Program-made: the position numbers and the translations under genes
Notes under the pieces: generated by a model
What the model was told of the DNA's origin: nothing
What the model saw: only the letters and a program-made list of their open reading frames with translations
The model's database searches: none
Part shown: positions 6,876 to 15,454 of the stretch, one piece after another
Layout of the letters: each line of letters starts with the position of its first letter
Numbering within the stretch: the first letter of the stretch is position 1
Source: an uncultured Alphaproteobacteria bacterium
GTDB lineage: Bacteria > Pseudomonadota > Alphaproteobacteria > Micavibrionales > Micavibrionaceae
Reading direction: 5' to 3'
Assembly: GCA_934538895.1 (NCBI GenBank)
Contig: CAKTCH010000013.1
Span: forward strand, 1-15,735
DNA length: 15,735 nucleotides

Positions 6876-8896
6876 ACCCAGTCCGGCAGGAAGGGCGTGT
6901 CCTTGACGCCCGTTACCTGATAGCTGTTATTCGACTTCAGGCCGACCCAGCCATGACCGCCGAATACTTTCCCGTTCGTAACGAAGCGTAAATCAGGCGC
7001 CGGATCGTCGACCAGCCATTGCACGGTACCGCCCGACTGTTGCGCCACGGGGGCCAGTAGCTCCGCTGTCGTGCGCACACCGCGCAGTTCCGGCGGGTTG
7101 AGATCGCCCACCAGCGCGAAGCGCTCCTGCATCCCGTCGTCAAACGTATAGATGCCCAGCTGGTCGGCGTCGATACGCACTTCCAGCAAACCACTTGGCT
7201 GCGGTTTCAATGTTACGGTTTCGGTTTTGTTGTCCGGTGTGATCATGATGATGTCCATCGGCGTTTCATGCAGCGAGCGGCGGCGCACGAACATGGTGCT
7301 GCCGTCCATCTCGACGAACAGGGCGTTTTCTTCTAGCTCCGGTTCCTTCATCAGCCAGTGCGCCAGACGGCGCAGCAGTTCGCTTTGCGGGCCGCCGCCT
7401 TCGTAACCGCGCGACCACAGCCATATCTGGTCGGATGCGAATTGCGCGACGCGGCCTTCGCCCACGCGATCCAGCATCAGCAGCGGCAGGTTATTATACC
7501 CCGACATCACCACCTGGCCATGATGCGGCGTTACGCCCAGTTGCCGCAGCCACGAACCCCAGCCCGGCATTTCGGGCGTCGTCCCTGGCCAGCTCAGGTC
7601 CTGCGTCACCGGATGGCGTTTGCCGGTATCGGTCAGTTGCGGACGGAAAGCATGGTTGAACACCGCGCCGGTCGGCTGCGCAGGCAATACCTCCTCAAGC
7701 GCCGTCGTGTAAAGCGATTCAGGTCCCGCGAAGGCCGGGCCGCTGGCCTCCAGCAACGCACCGCCTTTCTTCACGTATTCCGCGATATTGGCGAAATAGA
7801 AATTCGGCAGGATGCGGTTGACGCCGTAACGGTCGAAAATGATGAGGTCGAAATCATAGAGCTTGACCTCGAACAATTCGCGGAAGGGAAAGGCGATCAG
7901 CGACAATTCCGTATGCGGCGTCATGTCCAGCTTCTCCGGCTCGCGCAAGATTGTGAAATGCACCAGATCGACGCCGGGATCGGATGTCAGAAGGTTGCGC
8001 CATGTGCGCCCCCCCGCGTGCGGCTGCCCGGACACCAGCAGGACCTTCAGCCTGTCGCGCACGCCGTTGATGATCAGCGGTGCCTTGTTATTGGCGAGCG
8101 TGAGTTCGCCGTCGGTGCCCGCGGCCTCGATGTAAACGATATTCTGGCCCGCATGGTTGATCTTGATCTGCACGCTGCGCTCTTCATTGACCGGAACCAT
8201 ATCCATCCGGCCCGGCGTATTGTCCTGCCTGATCGACACGCTGGCGAACTCGTCACGCGGGGCCGACGGGTCTTCCACGCGGTAACGCACGGTCACTTCC
8301 TGCCCGACGATGCCGTATGCCGGGGCCTCGGTCAGCACCAGCTGGCGGTCGCGCTCGTTCTTGCGCCCCGTCAGCAGCGTATGGACCGGGCCATATTCGC
8401 CGATCGTCTCCGGCTGGGCCGGAATGTCATGCACCTGACCGTCGGTCAGCAGGATCACGCCCGCGCGCCGCGCCGCCGGCACGTCAGCCAGCGCCTGATC
8501 GACGGCTTCGAACAGTTTAGTTTCGCGGGCCGTGGCCGGATTGTTCAACGGCGCGTCGATGACGCGCAAATCGATACCATCATGCCCCTCGATCTCTTTC
8601 CTGAGGGCTTCCAGCGCCTTTTGCGTACGGCTTTCCCGCTCGCCGATCTTTTGTGAAGGCGAATGATCCGCCACGATCACGGCGACGTCGTTCACCGGTT
8701 CACGCTGTTCCTCGACCAGCGAGGGATTCAGGAACACCAGCAGAAACGCGGTGACGCACAATGTGCGCGTAATTATGCCCGCGCGGAACAGCGCCGCGGA
8801 AAGCAGCAGGAAGGACAGCCCCGTCAGCGCTATCAGCCATAATGTGGGTTCAGGCACGATCGGCGCGAAATGAATGGTGAGCGCGGCTGTGTTCAT
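6812..8896 (-). CDS. Membrane-anchored vWA-like / glutamine-amidotransferase-like protein, last gene of the MoxR operon
   Basis: A 694-residue protein of the uncharacterised membrane family found beside DUF4159 genes in alphaproteobacteria. Two N-terminal membrane helices (about 17-37 and 41-58) and one near the C-terminus (about 671-688) anchor it. Between them comes a vWA-like fold: VAVIVADHSPSQ has a full DxSxS metal site (D77, S79, S81), and VILLTDGQ (147-154) supplies a possible further ligand. Next is a beta-rich region (about 185-275), then a class I amidotransferase-like segment (about 283-520) with VLLVSGQPHAGGRTW, YDFDLIIFDRYGV and YVKKGGALLEASG; I see no obvious catalytic Cys-His-Glu set. 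Its start overlaps the DUF4159 stop by one base (TAATG), implying coupled translation. The 3' end overlaps the response regulator by 64 bases. A role in envelope integrity is inferred from the operon. Confidence 0.82.
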   Translation of the reverse strand: MNTAALTIHFAPIVPEPTLWLIALTGLSFLLLSAALFRAGIITRTLCVTAFLLVFLNPSLVEEQREPVNDVAVIVADHSPSQKIGERESRTQKALEALRKEIEGHDGIDLRVIDAPLNNPATARETKLFEAVDQALADVPAARRAGVILLTDGQVHDIPAQPETIGEYGPVHTLLTGRKNERDRQLVLTEAPAYGIVGQEVTVRYRVEDPSAPRDEFASVSIRQDNTPGRMDMVPVNEERSVQIKINHAGQNIVYIEAAGTDGELTLANNKAPLIINGVRDRLKVLLVSGQPHAGGRTWRNLLTSDPGVDLVHFTILREPEKLDMTPHTELSLIAFPFRELFEVKLYDFDLIIFDRYGVNRILPNFYFANIAEYVKKGGALLEASGPAFAGPESLYTTALEEVLPAQPTGAVFNHAFRPQLTDTGKRHPVTQDLSWPGTTPEMPGWGSWLRQLGVTPHHGQVVMSGYNNLPLLMLDRVGEGRVAQFASDQIWLWSRGYEGGGPQSELLRRLAHWLMKEPELEENALFVEMDGSTMFVRRRSLHETPMDIIMITPDNKTETVTLKPQPSGLLEVRIDADQLGIYTFDDGMQERFALVGDLNPPELRGVRTTAELLAPVAQQSGGTVQWLVDDPAPDLRFVTNGKVFGGHGWVGLKSNNSYQVTGVKDTPFLPDWVYVLLLMGLVAGSWWLEGRRN

Positions 8897-11619
8897 TATT
8901 GGCCCAGCCTTTCCAGTATATAAGGAATGTGAACCTGATCGGCTTTATAATTGCCGGTCAGCGCATACATCATGACGTTGACGCCGAAGCGGAAAGCCAG
9001 TTCCTGCTGGCGGGTTTGCCCCGAGCCGGTCGCCGCCCATGCCGATACCCAGTCATTGCTGCCGATGATAAGCGAGGAAACGCCGTCGCGGCCGCTCTTG
9101 CTGGTTTCCTCGACCCACATGCTCTTGCCATTGTAACGCCCCGGCACGCCGTCCAGCAGGTAAAAAGATTTCGTCAGCACATGGTCGTCCGGCATCCGCA
9201 CCAGCGGCGGCACGTTCAGCCCGCCGGTCAGGCGGCGCAAATGCGCGGCGTTGGTGCCCCCGGCGGATCCCGCGAACCCGCGCGGCGTGGTGCTTTCATC
9301 GCGCGTATCAATCAAGATCGTGCCGCCATGGTCGAGGTAATACTGGATTTTCTGCAAAGCCTTGCCGGAAAGCGTGGCCTGCCCCGGTGTGATCGCCCAG
9401 TAAACCAGTGGGAAGAATGACAGATCATCCGTATCCGGGTTCAGCGCCACGATACCCTTCGGTTCTACCGACGTGCGCTCGGCCAGCACATTGCTTAGGC
9501 CTTGCAATCCGCGCTGCGTCAACGCATCGATATCGACGACCCCGGTGCTGATATAAGCGAGATGGATTTCCCCGGCATAGCGAATCTGGTCTTCCGTGGT
9601 TTCCGCGTATGCGGGCAGGGCGGAAAAACCCGCCAGCAGAACAATGATGGCGGCGGTGCGCGACCAGCGCAAGGGATTTGAGAATAAATGCCAGCCCGCA
9701 TGAAGGACGATCATGACGATCCAGTCGATCATGAAAAGCAGCAGCGCCATGCCGAGGATGAAAGGCATCAGGTTTTTCTCCTTCACGCCGCCATAATTTT
9801 GCTGGGTGACGCTGCCGGGAATGTCGCCGAGCGTGCGCAGCGTCGGCAGCCGTTCACCCAGATTGAGCGATTTTTGATAGCCCGCGCGCCCGTAAATTCC
9901 TGGTGGGTGCGTGCTGTCCGGTATTTTCGTCTCGAAATCGGTGGCGGGAATGGGCTGGTCCGTGGCGCGGGGCTGCGCGGTATTGCCATGACCGTCCAGC
10001 AGGATGAGCGGCTGCAACGCGCCCGTCGTGTTTTCATCGGTGAAAGCGCGCGTGCCGGCCATCTGCACCGTGCGTTCCATGATTTTGACGAACAGGCCGG
10101 ACAAGGCGAGGTTAGACCATTCCGGCGTCGCCGTGGTATGAATCATCACCATTAATCCGCTATCCAGATGATCGGCGGTAATCAGCGGCGTGCCGTCCTC
10201 CAGCGCGGCCCAGCTTTTACGCTCAAGCTCCGGCTCTGGTTCCGCCAGCAATTGGCGCGCAATACTGAGATCCTCGGGTATGTCTAGACCGTAATAGGGG
10301 CTTTTCTGCGCGAAGGGCGCCAGCTTGGCCGGCTTGTCCCAAGACAGCGCGCCCTCCATGGCGCGATCGCCGCGGCGCAGGGTTACGGGCGTCAGGAAAT
10401 TTTCGCCCTGCGTCATGTTCGGCCCGCCGAAACGGACCAGCAGACCACCCTCGCGCACCCAGCCTTCCAGCTGATCGAGTTCTTCCGGCGGCATCGCCCC
10501 CACATCGGGCAGGATCAGCACACTCAAATCTTTGTCCAGCAATTCTGCCAGCGCACCCGTCTGGACGTCCGCCACAGGCTCCAGCGCGCGGCGGATATAA
10601 TAGGATGCATCGGCCAGCGCCGCTTTCTCCGCCGTATTGGCGGATACGATTCCAACTATGCGGCGATAGGAACCGCTATCGAGCAAAAGGGTCGAACCCG
10701 CACTATGGCGTCCGGAAATTTGGATGCGGCTGACCTGGTTTTGCAGCGTGGAAGGAAGGTCGAATGCCACCCTGAACGAAATTTGCCTGCCGTCGGTGGC
10801 GATATCGCGGCTGTCGATCTGGCGTCCGTCGCGCGTCAGTACCTGCACGGTAAACGGAACGCCCGCCGGTGTGCCGGAATTGACCTCCACCGCGGCGGCG
10901 GCCTGCCCCGGTTTTGTTCTGTCCGGGCGCAGCAAAACGGGACGCTGCACCGGCGGGGGCGTGATTAGTGTCAGGCCGCCCTGATTTTGCAGCACGCGGA
11001 TCAGGCGGTCGGGCGTACCGTCGCGCTGGCCGGACGATAGCCAGTAGCTTTGCACATTGGCGGTTTCCTTGGTCGTCTCGTAAAGGGCCGACGCGGCATC
11101 GTAATCCGAAAGCCATGGCAACGGCTTCAGGCCGCGCAACATGGCCTCGGCCTCGCCCTTGGTCAGCGGCCCCGCGAGAAACGGCGCGGTCTTGCCCGGT
11201 TCCGGCGCGGTCGTGCCGATATATAGATTGCGCCGCTCGCGTCCCGCGCGTTCGATCAGGTCGGTCGCCTGCATCATTTGCAACCGCCATGTCTGCGCCG
11301 CCGACCAGCCGTTATCCATCACGATGCGCACGGGGCCTGTCCCCGTCACGGCTTCGCCGGGGTTCATGATCGGGCGCGCCAGCGCCAGCATAATCAGCGC
11401 CGCCGCCAGGATGCGCAACAGCAGGATCGGCCACGGCGTTTTGCTGGGCACCTGTTTCTGCGCGTCCAGCCCGGTCATGAAATGCGCGGCAGGGAACACG
11501 ATCAGGCGCGGCGCGGGCGGCGTCACGCGCAGCAGGAACCAGAGCACGGGCAGGAACGCCATGCCCGCCAGCACCCACGGATTGAGAAAAGCGAATGTGC
11601 CGAAACCGGGAATCATCAT
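8896..11619 (-). CDS. BatA-like N-terminal domain plus DUF4159 membrane protein
   Basis: A 907-residue protein joining two parts. The N-terminus matches the aerotolerance-regulator (BatA) type: helix about 12-30, PRLIVFPAAHF, helix about 63-82, then a vWA-like strand VRIVMDNGWSAAQTW where the metal motif is degenerate (D102, G104, S106). A long middle region, probably periplasmic, includes an amidotransferase-like segment (about 318-415). Helices at about 618-640 and 654-670 follow, the second looking like a signal peptide (WSRTAA..., ending LPAYAET). The last part (about 675-907) is DUF4159: YAGEIHLAYI, SFFPLVYWAI, DHGGTILIDTRD, LTKSFYLLDGVPGRY and SNDWVSAWA. Such fused proteins of about 900 residues are typical of this operon in alphaproteobacteria. 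The start overlaps the DUF58 stop by 4 bases (ATGA). The biochemical role is unknown. Confidence 0.85.
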   Translation of the reverse strand: MMIPGFGTFAFLNPWVLAGMAFLPVLWFLLRVTPPAPRLIVFPAAHFMTGLDAQKQVPSKTPWPILLLRILAAALIMLALARPIMNPGEAVTGTGPVRIVMDNGWSAAQTWRLQMMQATDLIERAGRERRNLYIGTTAPEPGKTAPFLAGPLTKGEAEAMLRGLKPLPWLSDYDAASALYETTKETANVQSYWLSSGQRDGTPDRLIRVLQNQGGLTLITPPPVQRPVLLRPDRTKPGQAAAAVEVNSGTPAGVPFTVQVLTRDGRQIDSRDIATDGRQISFRVAFDLPSTLQNQVSRIQISGRHSAGSTLLLDSGSYRRIVGIVSANTAEKAALADASYYIRRALEPVADVQTGALAELLDKDLSVLILPDVGAMPPEELDQLEGWVREGGLLVRFGGPNMTQGENFLTPVTLRRGDRAMEGALSWDKPAKLAPFAQKSPYYGLDIPEDLSIARQLLAEPEPELERKSWAALEDGTPLITADHLDSGLMVMIHTTATPEWSNLALSGLFVKIMERTVQMAGTRAFTDENTTGALQPLILLDGHGNTAQPRATDQPIPATDFETKIPDSTHPPGIYGRAGYQKSLNLGERLPTLRTLGDIPGSVTQQNYGGVKEKNLMPFILGMALLLFMIDWIVMIVLHAGWHLFSNPLRWSRTAAIIVLLAGFSALPAYAETTEDQIRYAGEIHLAYISTGVVDIDALTQRGLQGLSNVLAERTSVEPKGIVALNPDTDDLSFFPLVYWAITPGQATLSGKALQKIQYYLDHGGTILIDTRDESTTPRGFAGSAGGTNAAHLRRLTGGLNVPPLVRMPDDHVLTKSFYLLDGVPGRYNGKSMWVEETSKSGRDGVSSLIIGSNDWVSAWAATGSGQTRQQELAFRFGVNVMMYALTGNYKADQVHIPYILERLGQ

Positions 11620-12545
11620 GACAACGGCCCCCCTTTACGGCTCTGACCGATCAGGCGCCATAGCGCCAGCAATGTCACGGCAGCGTCCGTGTCGGTGATG
11701 TGCTGCACGTAATGCCAGCCATTGTGATGGCACATCGCTTTCAACGCGTCGATATGAGCGTTGATCTTCTTCTGGTAGCTTTCGCGCACGGAATCGACAT
11801 TGGTGATGTGATGCTTGTCGCCCGTATGCGGTATCTCGAAAATCACGCGGCCCCGGAAAGGCAGGTTGATCTCCGCCGGATCGAGAACCTGCAACAGCAG
11901 GATATTCACCGTACGCCCCGCCAGCGCGTGGATCGAATGTGCGATCTGATCCGGCGGTGCCAGAAAATCCCCCGCCAGCACGATAGTGGCATGGCGCGCC
12001 GGTTCGCGCATCAGGTGATGCGGCAGCGACGATATGTCAGGCTCCAGCAATTTTTCGCCGAGGCTTTGAATCGCGATTTCACCCTTGCCGGGACGTAACG
12101 ACCCGTCGAGCGTACCCACCATTTCACCGGCGCCCATCATCAGCATCCCGAGCGCCATGCTGATCGTGGCGGCGGCTTCGAACTTGGTCGGCAGGATGGT
12201 GCGCGACGCATACTGCATATTGTCGTTGCGCTGGCACCACAGCAGGGCGGTCTGCGTCGTTTGCCATTCCTTCTGGCGCACGAACACGCGGTCACCGCGG
12301 CCCGATTGCCGCCAGTCGATATCCTGCGGGCGGTCGCCCGCCTGATCTTCGCGAAACTGCCAGAATTTTTCGCCGCTGCCGGCACGGCGCTGCGCATGTT
12401 CGCCCATACGCACGGCAGTAGCGGCTTTCTCGGCGGCCACCAGCAAATCGGGCAGCCGCGCCGAAGCCTTCTCCGCCTCCACGCGCAAACCCAGTGCGTT
12501 TAAAGCACTGCGCGTCAGCCCATGAATGCGGTGGTGAACAGGCAT
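11616..12545 (-). CDS. DUF58 domain protein (vWA-like, MoxR partner)
   Basis: A 309-residue DUF58 protein, a family of vWA-like partners of MoxR ATPases. The core is FWQFREDQAGDRPQDIDWRQSGRGDRVFVR (61-90, key F61, R65, G70, D71, D75, D77, W78), which is strongly family-like. The vWA metal site that usually follows (WRDxSxSM in relatives) reads WCQRNDNM here (103-110), so the aspartate and both serines are replaced by Q105, N107 and N109 and metal binding is doubtful. TIVLAGDFLAPPDQI (187-201) is a later vWA strand. No membrane helix is clear, so it is probably cytoplasmic. It follows moxR by 23 bases with a weak ribosome site and overlaps the BatA/DUF4159 gene by 4 bases, a sign of coupled translation. 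Confidence 0.9.
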   Translation of the reverse strand: MPVHHRIHGLTRSALNALGLRVEAEKASARLPDLLVAAEKAATAVRMGEHAQRRAGSGEKFWQFREDQAGDRPQDIDWRQSGRGDRVFVRQKEWQTTQTALLWCQRNDNMQYASRTILPTKFEAAATISMALGMLMMGAGEMVGTLDGSLRPGKGEIAIQSLGEKLLEPDISSLPHHLMREPARHATIVLAGDFLAPPDQIAHSIHALAGRTVNILLLQVLDPAEINLPFRGRVIFEIPHTGDKHHITNVDSVRESYQKKINAHIDALKAMCHHNGWHYVQHITDTDAAVTLLALWRLIGQSRKGGPLS

Positions 12546-12568
12546 GATTTCTGATTACTGCTTTCCGA

Positions 12569-13576
12569 TTACAGGCCCTTCGTCATATCCGCGATCACCT
12601 CGCGCAGCGTCACGCCGTTGGCCCGCGCCTGATAATTCAGCGCCATGCGGTGCGTCAGGATCGGTTCCGCCAGCTCCAGCACATCATCGACCGACGGCGC
12701 GGGGCGGCCATCCAGCAATGCCTTGGCGCGGCACGCCAGCATCAGCGCCTGCGACGCGCGCGGGCCGGGGGCCCATGTGACGTAATCGTTGACCATCTTC
12801 GTCGCTTCCTTGCCGGGGCGTCCCCGGCGCACGATTTTCAAAATCGCATCGACCACGCTTTCGCCGACAGGCAGGTCGCGCACCAGTTTTTGTATCTCCA
12901 GCAATTCCTCGCCGCTGAATACCGCTTTGATATTGTCCTCGCGGTTGGTGGTCGTTACCAGAATTACCTGCCGCTCCGACGCCTCGTCAGGGTAATCGAT
13001 ATCCACCTGCATCAGGAAACGATCGAGCTGGGCCTCGGGCAGGGGATAGGTGCCTTCCTGCTCGATCGGGTTTTGCGTCGCCATCACATGGAACGGTTTG
13101 GGCAACTGGTGCGGCTTGCCCGCGACCGTGACGGAACCTTCCTGCATCGCCTGCAATAACGCCGATTGCGTGCGCGGGCTGGCGCGGTTGATTTCGTCGG
13201 CCATCAGGAACTGGGTAAAGATCGGGCCTTCGATAAAGCGGAACGCGCGCTTGCCCGTGGCCGTATCTTCTTCCAGCACTTCCGAGCCGAGAATGTCGGC
13301 GGGCATCAGGTCGGGCGTGCACTGGATACGCGACGACGTAATGCCCATCACTCTGGCGACCGTATCGACCATCAGCGTCTTGGCCAGGCCCGGCACCCCG
13401 ATCAGCAGGACGTGGCCGCCCGACATCAACGTGATGAAAATCTGATCGACCGCCTTGTCCTGACCGAAAATCACCTTCCCGACTTCGGCGCGGGCCTTTT
13501 TCAGGTCGGTCGCGGCCTTGTCGAGGCGCTTTTCGATATTGACGGGATTAACGGACGTGGACATAGGATTGCTCAC
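12569..13576 (-). CDS. MoxR-family AAA+ ATPase
   Basis: A 335-residue AAA+ ATPase of the MoxR family (AAA_3), chaperone-like enzymes thought to remodel or activate vWA-domain partners. In order: VIFGQDKAVDQI; Walker A GVPGLAKT (60-67); Walker B FLMADEINRASPRTQSALL with D127 and E128; and sensor-1 ATQNPIEQEGTYPLPEAQLDRF with N169. The C-terminal lid contains APGPRASQALMLACRAKALLDGR. A GTG start at 13576 is chosen because AGGAG lies exactly 7 bases upstream; the internal ATG at 13564 has its nearest Shine-Dalgarno 19 bases away. It is the first gene of the four-gene operon. A similarly composed operon in Rhizobium leguminosarum (RL3499-RL3502, recalled from memory) is linked to cell shape and envelope integrity. 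Confidence 0.95.
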   Translation of the reverse strand: MSNPMSTSVNPVNIEKRLDKAATDLKKARAEVGKVIFGQDKAVDQIFITLMSGGHVLLIGVPGLAKTLMVDTVARVMGITSSRIQCTPDLMPADILGSEVLEEDTATGKRAFRFIEGPIFTQFLMADEINRASPRTQSALLQAMQEGSVTVAGKPHQLPKPFHVMATQNPIEQEGTYPLPEAQLDRFLMQVDIDYPDEASERQVILVTTTNREDNIKAVFSGEELLEIQKLVRDLPVGESVVDAILKIVRRGRPGKEATKMVNDYVTWAPGPRASQALMLACRAKALLDGRPAPSVDDVLELAEPILTHRMALNYQARANGVTLREVIADMTKGL

Positions 13577-13677
13577 AATAGGGCTCCTGCGCGAAAGGTA
13601 GAGAATCTGCAATATGTGATTTATATTAATAGTGTTTTTGGCTTTGCCCAGAGGGTTAAACAAAGGAAAGCGCACCT
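13577..13677. promoter_or_regulatory. Divergent promoter region between moxR and DUF1285
   Basis: This 101-base gap must carry the promoters of the four-gene moxR operon and, in the other direction, of the DUF1285-cca pair. Its centre (about 13612-13637) is strongly AT-rich, containing TGATTTATATTAATAGTG with the palindrome TATTAATA. Good -10-like hexamers are present on both strands, but no clear -35 partner at standard spacing, so exact promoters are not assigned. AAAGGA about 10-11 bases before 13678 serves DUF1285. Confidence 0.45.
13584..13588 (-). promoter_or_regulatory. moxR ribosome binding site AGGAG
   Basis: AGGAG on the minus strand ends 7 bases before the GTG at 13576. This spacing decides for the GTG start over the ATG four codons downstream. 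Confidence 0.7.
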
Positions 13678-14244
13678 ATGCACGATCTCTTTTACAAGGA
13701 AGATGTGTTCCGGGATTATGACCATCAGGATAAAAAGCGGCGCGGAATCGAATTTACCATCGATTATCAGGGCCGCTGGTACTTCCATGGCGGCCCAAAC
13801 CCCGGCCCGATCAGAAGAAAGGCGCTGGCGGGCCTGTTCGGGGGCGCGGGCGCGGGATTTATGGCCGGTAAAGGGCTTTTTATCGATGAACGGGGAGATT
13901 ACTGGTTGAGATCCCCGGAATCACGTTACCGGGTAGAAGTGGAGGACGTGCCTTTTATCATTACCCGTTATGATATACATAATGAAGAAATTGATCTTTA
14001 TACGAATTTCGATGAAAAGGTGGCGCTCGGTCCCGGCCACGAACTGGCGATCAGACCGGAACCGCATAAGGGCGTGCCCGTGCTGTATGTGGAAGTGCGC
14101 GATGGCCTCTGGGCGCGGTTCTCGTCAGCCGTCTATAATGATTTCGTTAACAATGTTATGAGTTTTCACGGCGATCAGGCGCAGTGCGCCAGTCGCGGGA
14201 AAGTTTTCAGGCTGGATATCGATGGAACCGCATCAGCAGATTGA
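13678..14244 (+). CDS. DUF1285 family protein
   Basis: A 188-residue DUF1285 protein of unknown function. Visible family features: IEFTIDYQGRWYFHGGPNPGPIRR (24-47, key W34, G38, G39, P43), FIDERGDYWLRSPESRYRVEVEDVPFII and a second repeat-like half with LYTNFDEKVALGPGHEL and VPVLYVEVRDGLWARFSSAVY. Crystal structures of family members, as I recall, show a two-domain fold of repeated motifs and suggested a signalling role. A glycine/alanine-rich stretch LAGLFGGAGAGFMAGKG (51-67) is hydrophobic, but no membrane segment is claimed. DUF1285 genes commonly sit beside moxR clusters in alphaproteobacteria; here it diverges from moxR and overlaps cca by 23 bases. Confidence 0.88.
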   Translation: MHDLFYKEDVFRDYDHQDKKRRGIEFTIDYQGRWYFHGGPNPGPIRRKALAGLFGGAGAGFMAGKGLFIDERGDYWLRSPESRYRVEVEDVPFIITRYDIHNEEIDLYTNFDEKVALGPGHELAIRPEPHKGVPVLYVEVRDGLWARFSSAVYNDFVNNVMSFHGDQAQCASRGKVFRLDIDGTASAD

Positions 14245-15454
14245 ACCGCCGCCATGGATGACGGCGCCGCAGACCGGTACGGTGATGAAGGCCCTGAACG
14301 ATACGGGGCGCGCGCCGCAAACCTTGTTCGTGGGCGGCTGCGTGCGCAATGCGCTGCTGGGTAAACCGGTGGCCGACATAGATCTGGCAACGATCCATAC
14401 GCCGCCACAGGTTATGGAACGCCTGCAACGCGCGGGCATCCGTCATATTCCCACCGGCATCGATCACGGCACCGTGACCGCTTTGGTCGAGGGCCGCAGT
14501 TTTGAAGTGACCACCCTGCGCCGCGATGTGGAGACCGATGGCCGCCGCGCGGTCATCGCCTTTACCGCCGATTGGGCAGAAGACGCGGGCCGCCGCGATT
14601 TCACCATGAACACGTTGCTGGCCGATGAGCAGGGGCATATCTATGATCCGCTGGGGCAGGGGCTTGCCGACCTGCGGGCAGGCCGTGTCGTCTTCGTGGG
14701 CGACCCGGCGGCCCGTATCGCCGAGGATTATTTGCGCATCCTGCGCTTCTTCCGCTTCCATGCCTTTTACGGGCGCGGCGCGCCTGACCCTGCCGCGCTT
14801 CGCGCCTGCGGCGAATCCGCCCCGCATATGCGCAGGCTTTCGCGCGAACGCGTCACGCAGGAAATGATGAAAATACTGAGTGCCGATGATCCTGCGCCGA
14901 CATTGGCGCTGATGTTCTCCCGCAATATCGCGCGGGAGTTCGGGGGCGATGGTTTCGACGCTGCTTATGTCTCTGAATTCTGCCGCCTGCAACGCGCATT
15001 CGATGAAGTCGATGTGCTGGCGCGCCTGGCCGTGCTGATGGATATGGATGCTGGCCGTATCCCCGCGCTCATGATGCTCAGCAACGCGCAATTGAAATTC
15101 ATCCGTACGCTGGCGTCGCTGGTACATGAAGGGGTGGACCCCTCGGCGCGCGCCGTCAGGAGCCTTGTCTATCGCCACGGTGCGCCTGCGGTGAAGCAAG
15201 GGCTGCTGCTGTCAATGACGCGTGAGGGCGATACGGACCTGTATCGTGCGCTATTCCGGATCGCCGATACATTCAGCCCGCCAAAGTTTCCTTTGACGGG
15301 ACAGGATGTCATGGATCTGGGCGTCAAGCCTGGCGCAGAGCTAGGCCAATTGCTGGCGGCTGCCGAGCACTGGTGGCACGCGCAGGATTTTGCGCCTGAC
15401 CGGTCGGCGTGCCTGCGGAAGCTGGAGACGCTTGTGCAGGAGATTCGGCCTTAG
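14222..15454 (+). CDS. cca: CCA tRNA nucleotidyltransferase (class II poly(A) polymerase family)
   Basis: A 410-residue enzyme of the CCA-adding/poly(A) polymerase family, which adds or repairs the 3'-CCA end of tRNAs. FVGGCVRNALLGKPVADIDLAT (36-57) is the nucleotidyltransferase signature, with metal-binding D52 and D54. VRN replaces the more usual VRD, which is common in alphaproteobacterial members. RRDFTMN (124-130), YDPLGQGLADLRAGRVVFVGDP and EDYLRILRFFRFHA (168-181) follow as the ATP/CTP-binding and neck motifs. The C-terminal half is helical and ends with WWHAQDFAPDR. The start overlaps the DUF1285 end by 23 bases without a strong ribosome site, suggesting coupled translation; an ATG 12 codons later (MTAPQTG) is possible. 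The last 131 bases overlap a gene on the opposite strand. Confidence 0.96.
   Translation: MEPHQQIEPPPWMTAPQTGTVMKALNDTGRAPQTLFVGGCVRNALLGKPVADIDLATIHTPPQVMERLQRAGIRHIPTGIDHGTVTALVEGRSFEVTTLRRDVETDGRRAVIAFTADWAEDAGRRDFTMNTLLADEQGHIYDPLGQGLADLRAGRVVFVGDPAARIAEDYLRILRFFRFHAFYGRGAPDPAALRACGESAPHMRRLSRERVTQEMMKILSADDPAPTLALMFSRNIAREFGGDGFDAAYVSEFCRLQRAFDEVDVLARLAVLMDMDAGRIPALMMLSNAQLKFIRTLASLVHEGVDPSARAVRSLVYRHGAPAVKQGLLLSMTREGDTDLYRALFRIADTFSPPKFPLTGQDVMDLGVKPGAELGQLLAAAEHWWHAQDFAPDRSACLRKLETLVQEIRP

Noticed and set aside
7358..8656. Plus-strand open frame of 432 codons within the vWA/amidotransferase-like gene
   Set aside because: Its composition is rich in R, H and Q as expected of an antisense shadow. 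It has no ribosome site or domain, and the opposite strand encodes a coherent membrane protein.
14222..14260. Later ATG of cca (MTAPQTG) as the true start
   Set aside because: It is possible, but the first ATG overlaps DUF1285 in a typical coupled manner and neither start has a decisive ribosome site, so the longer form is kept.
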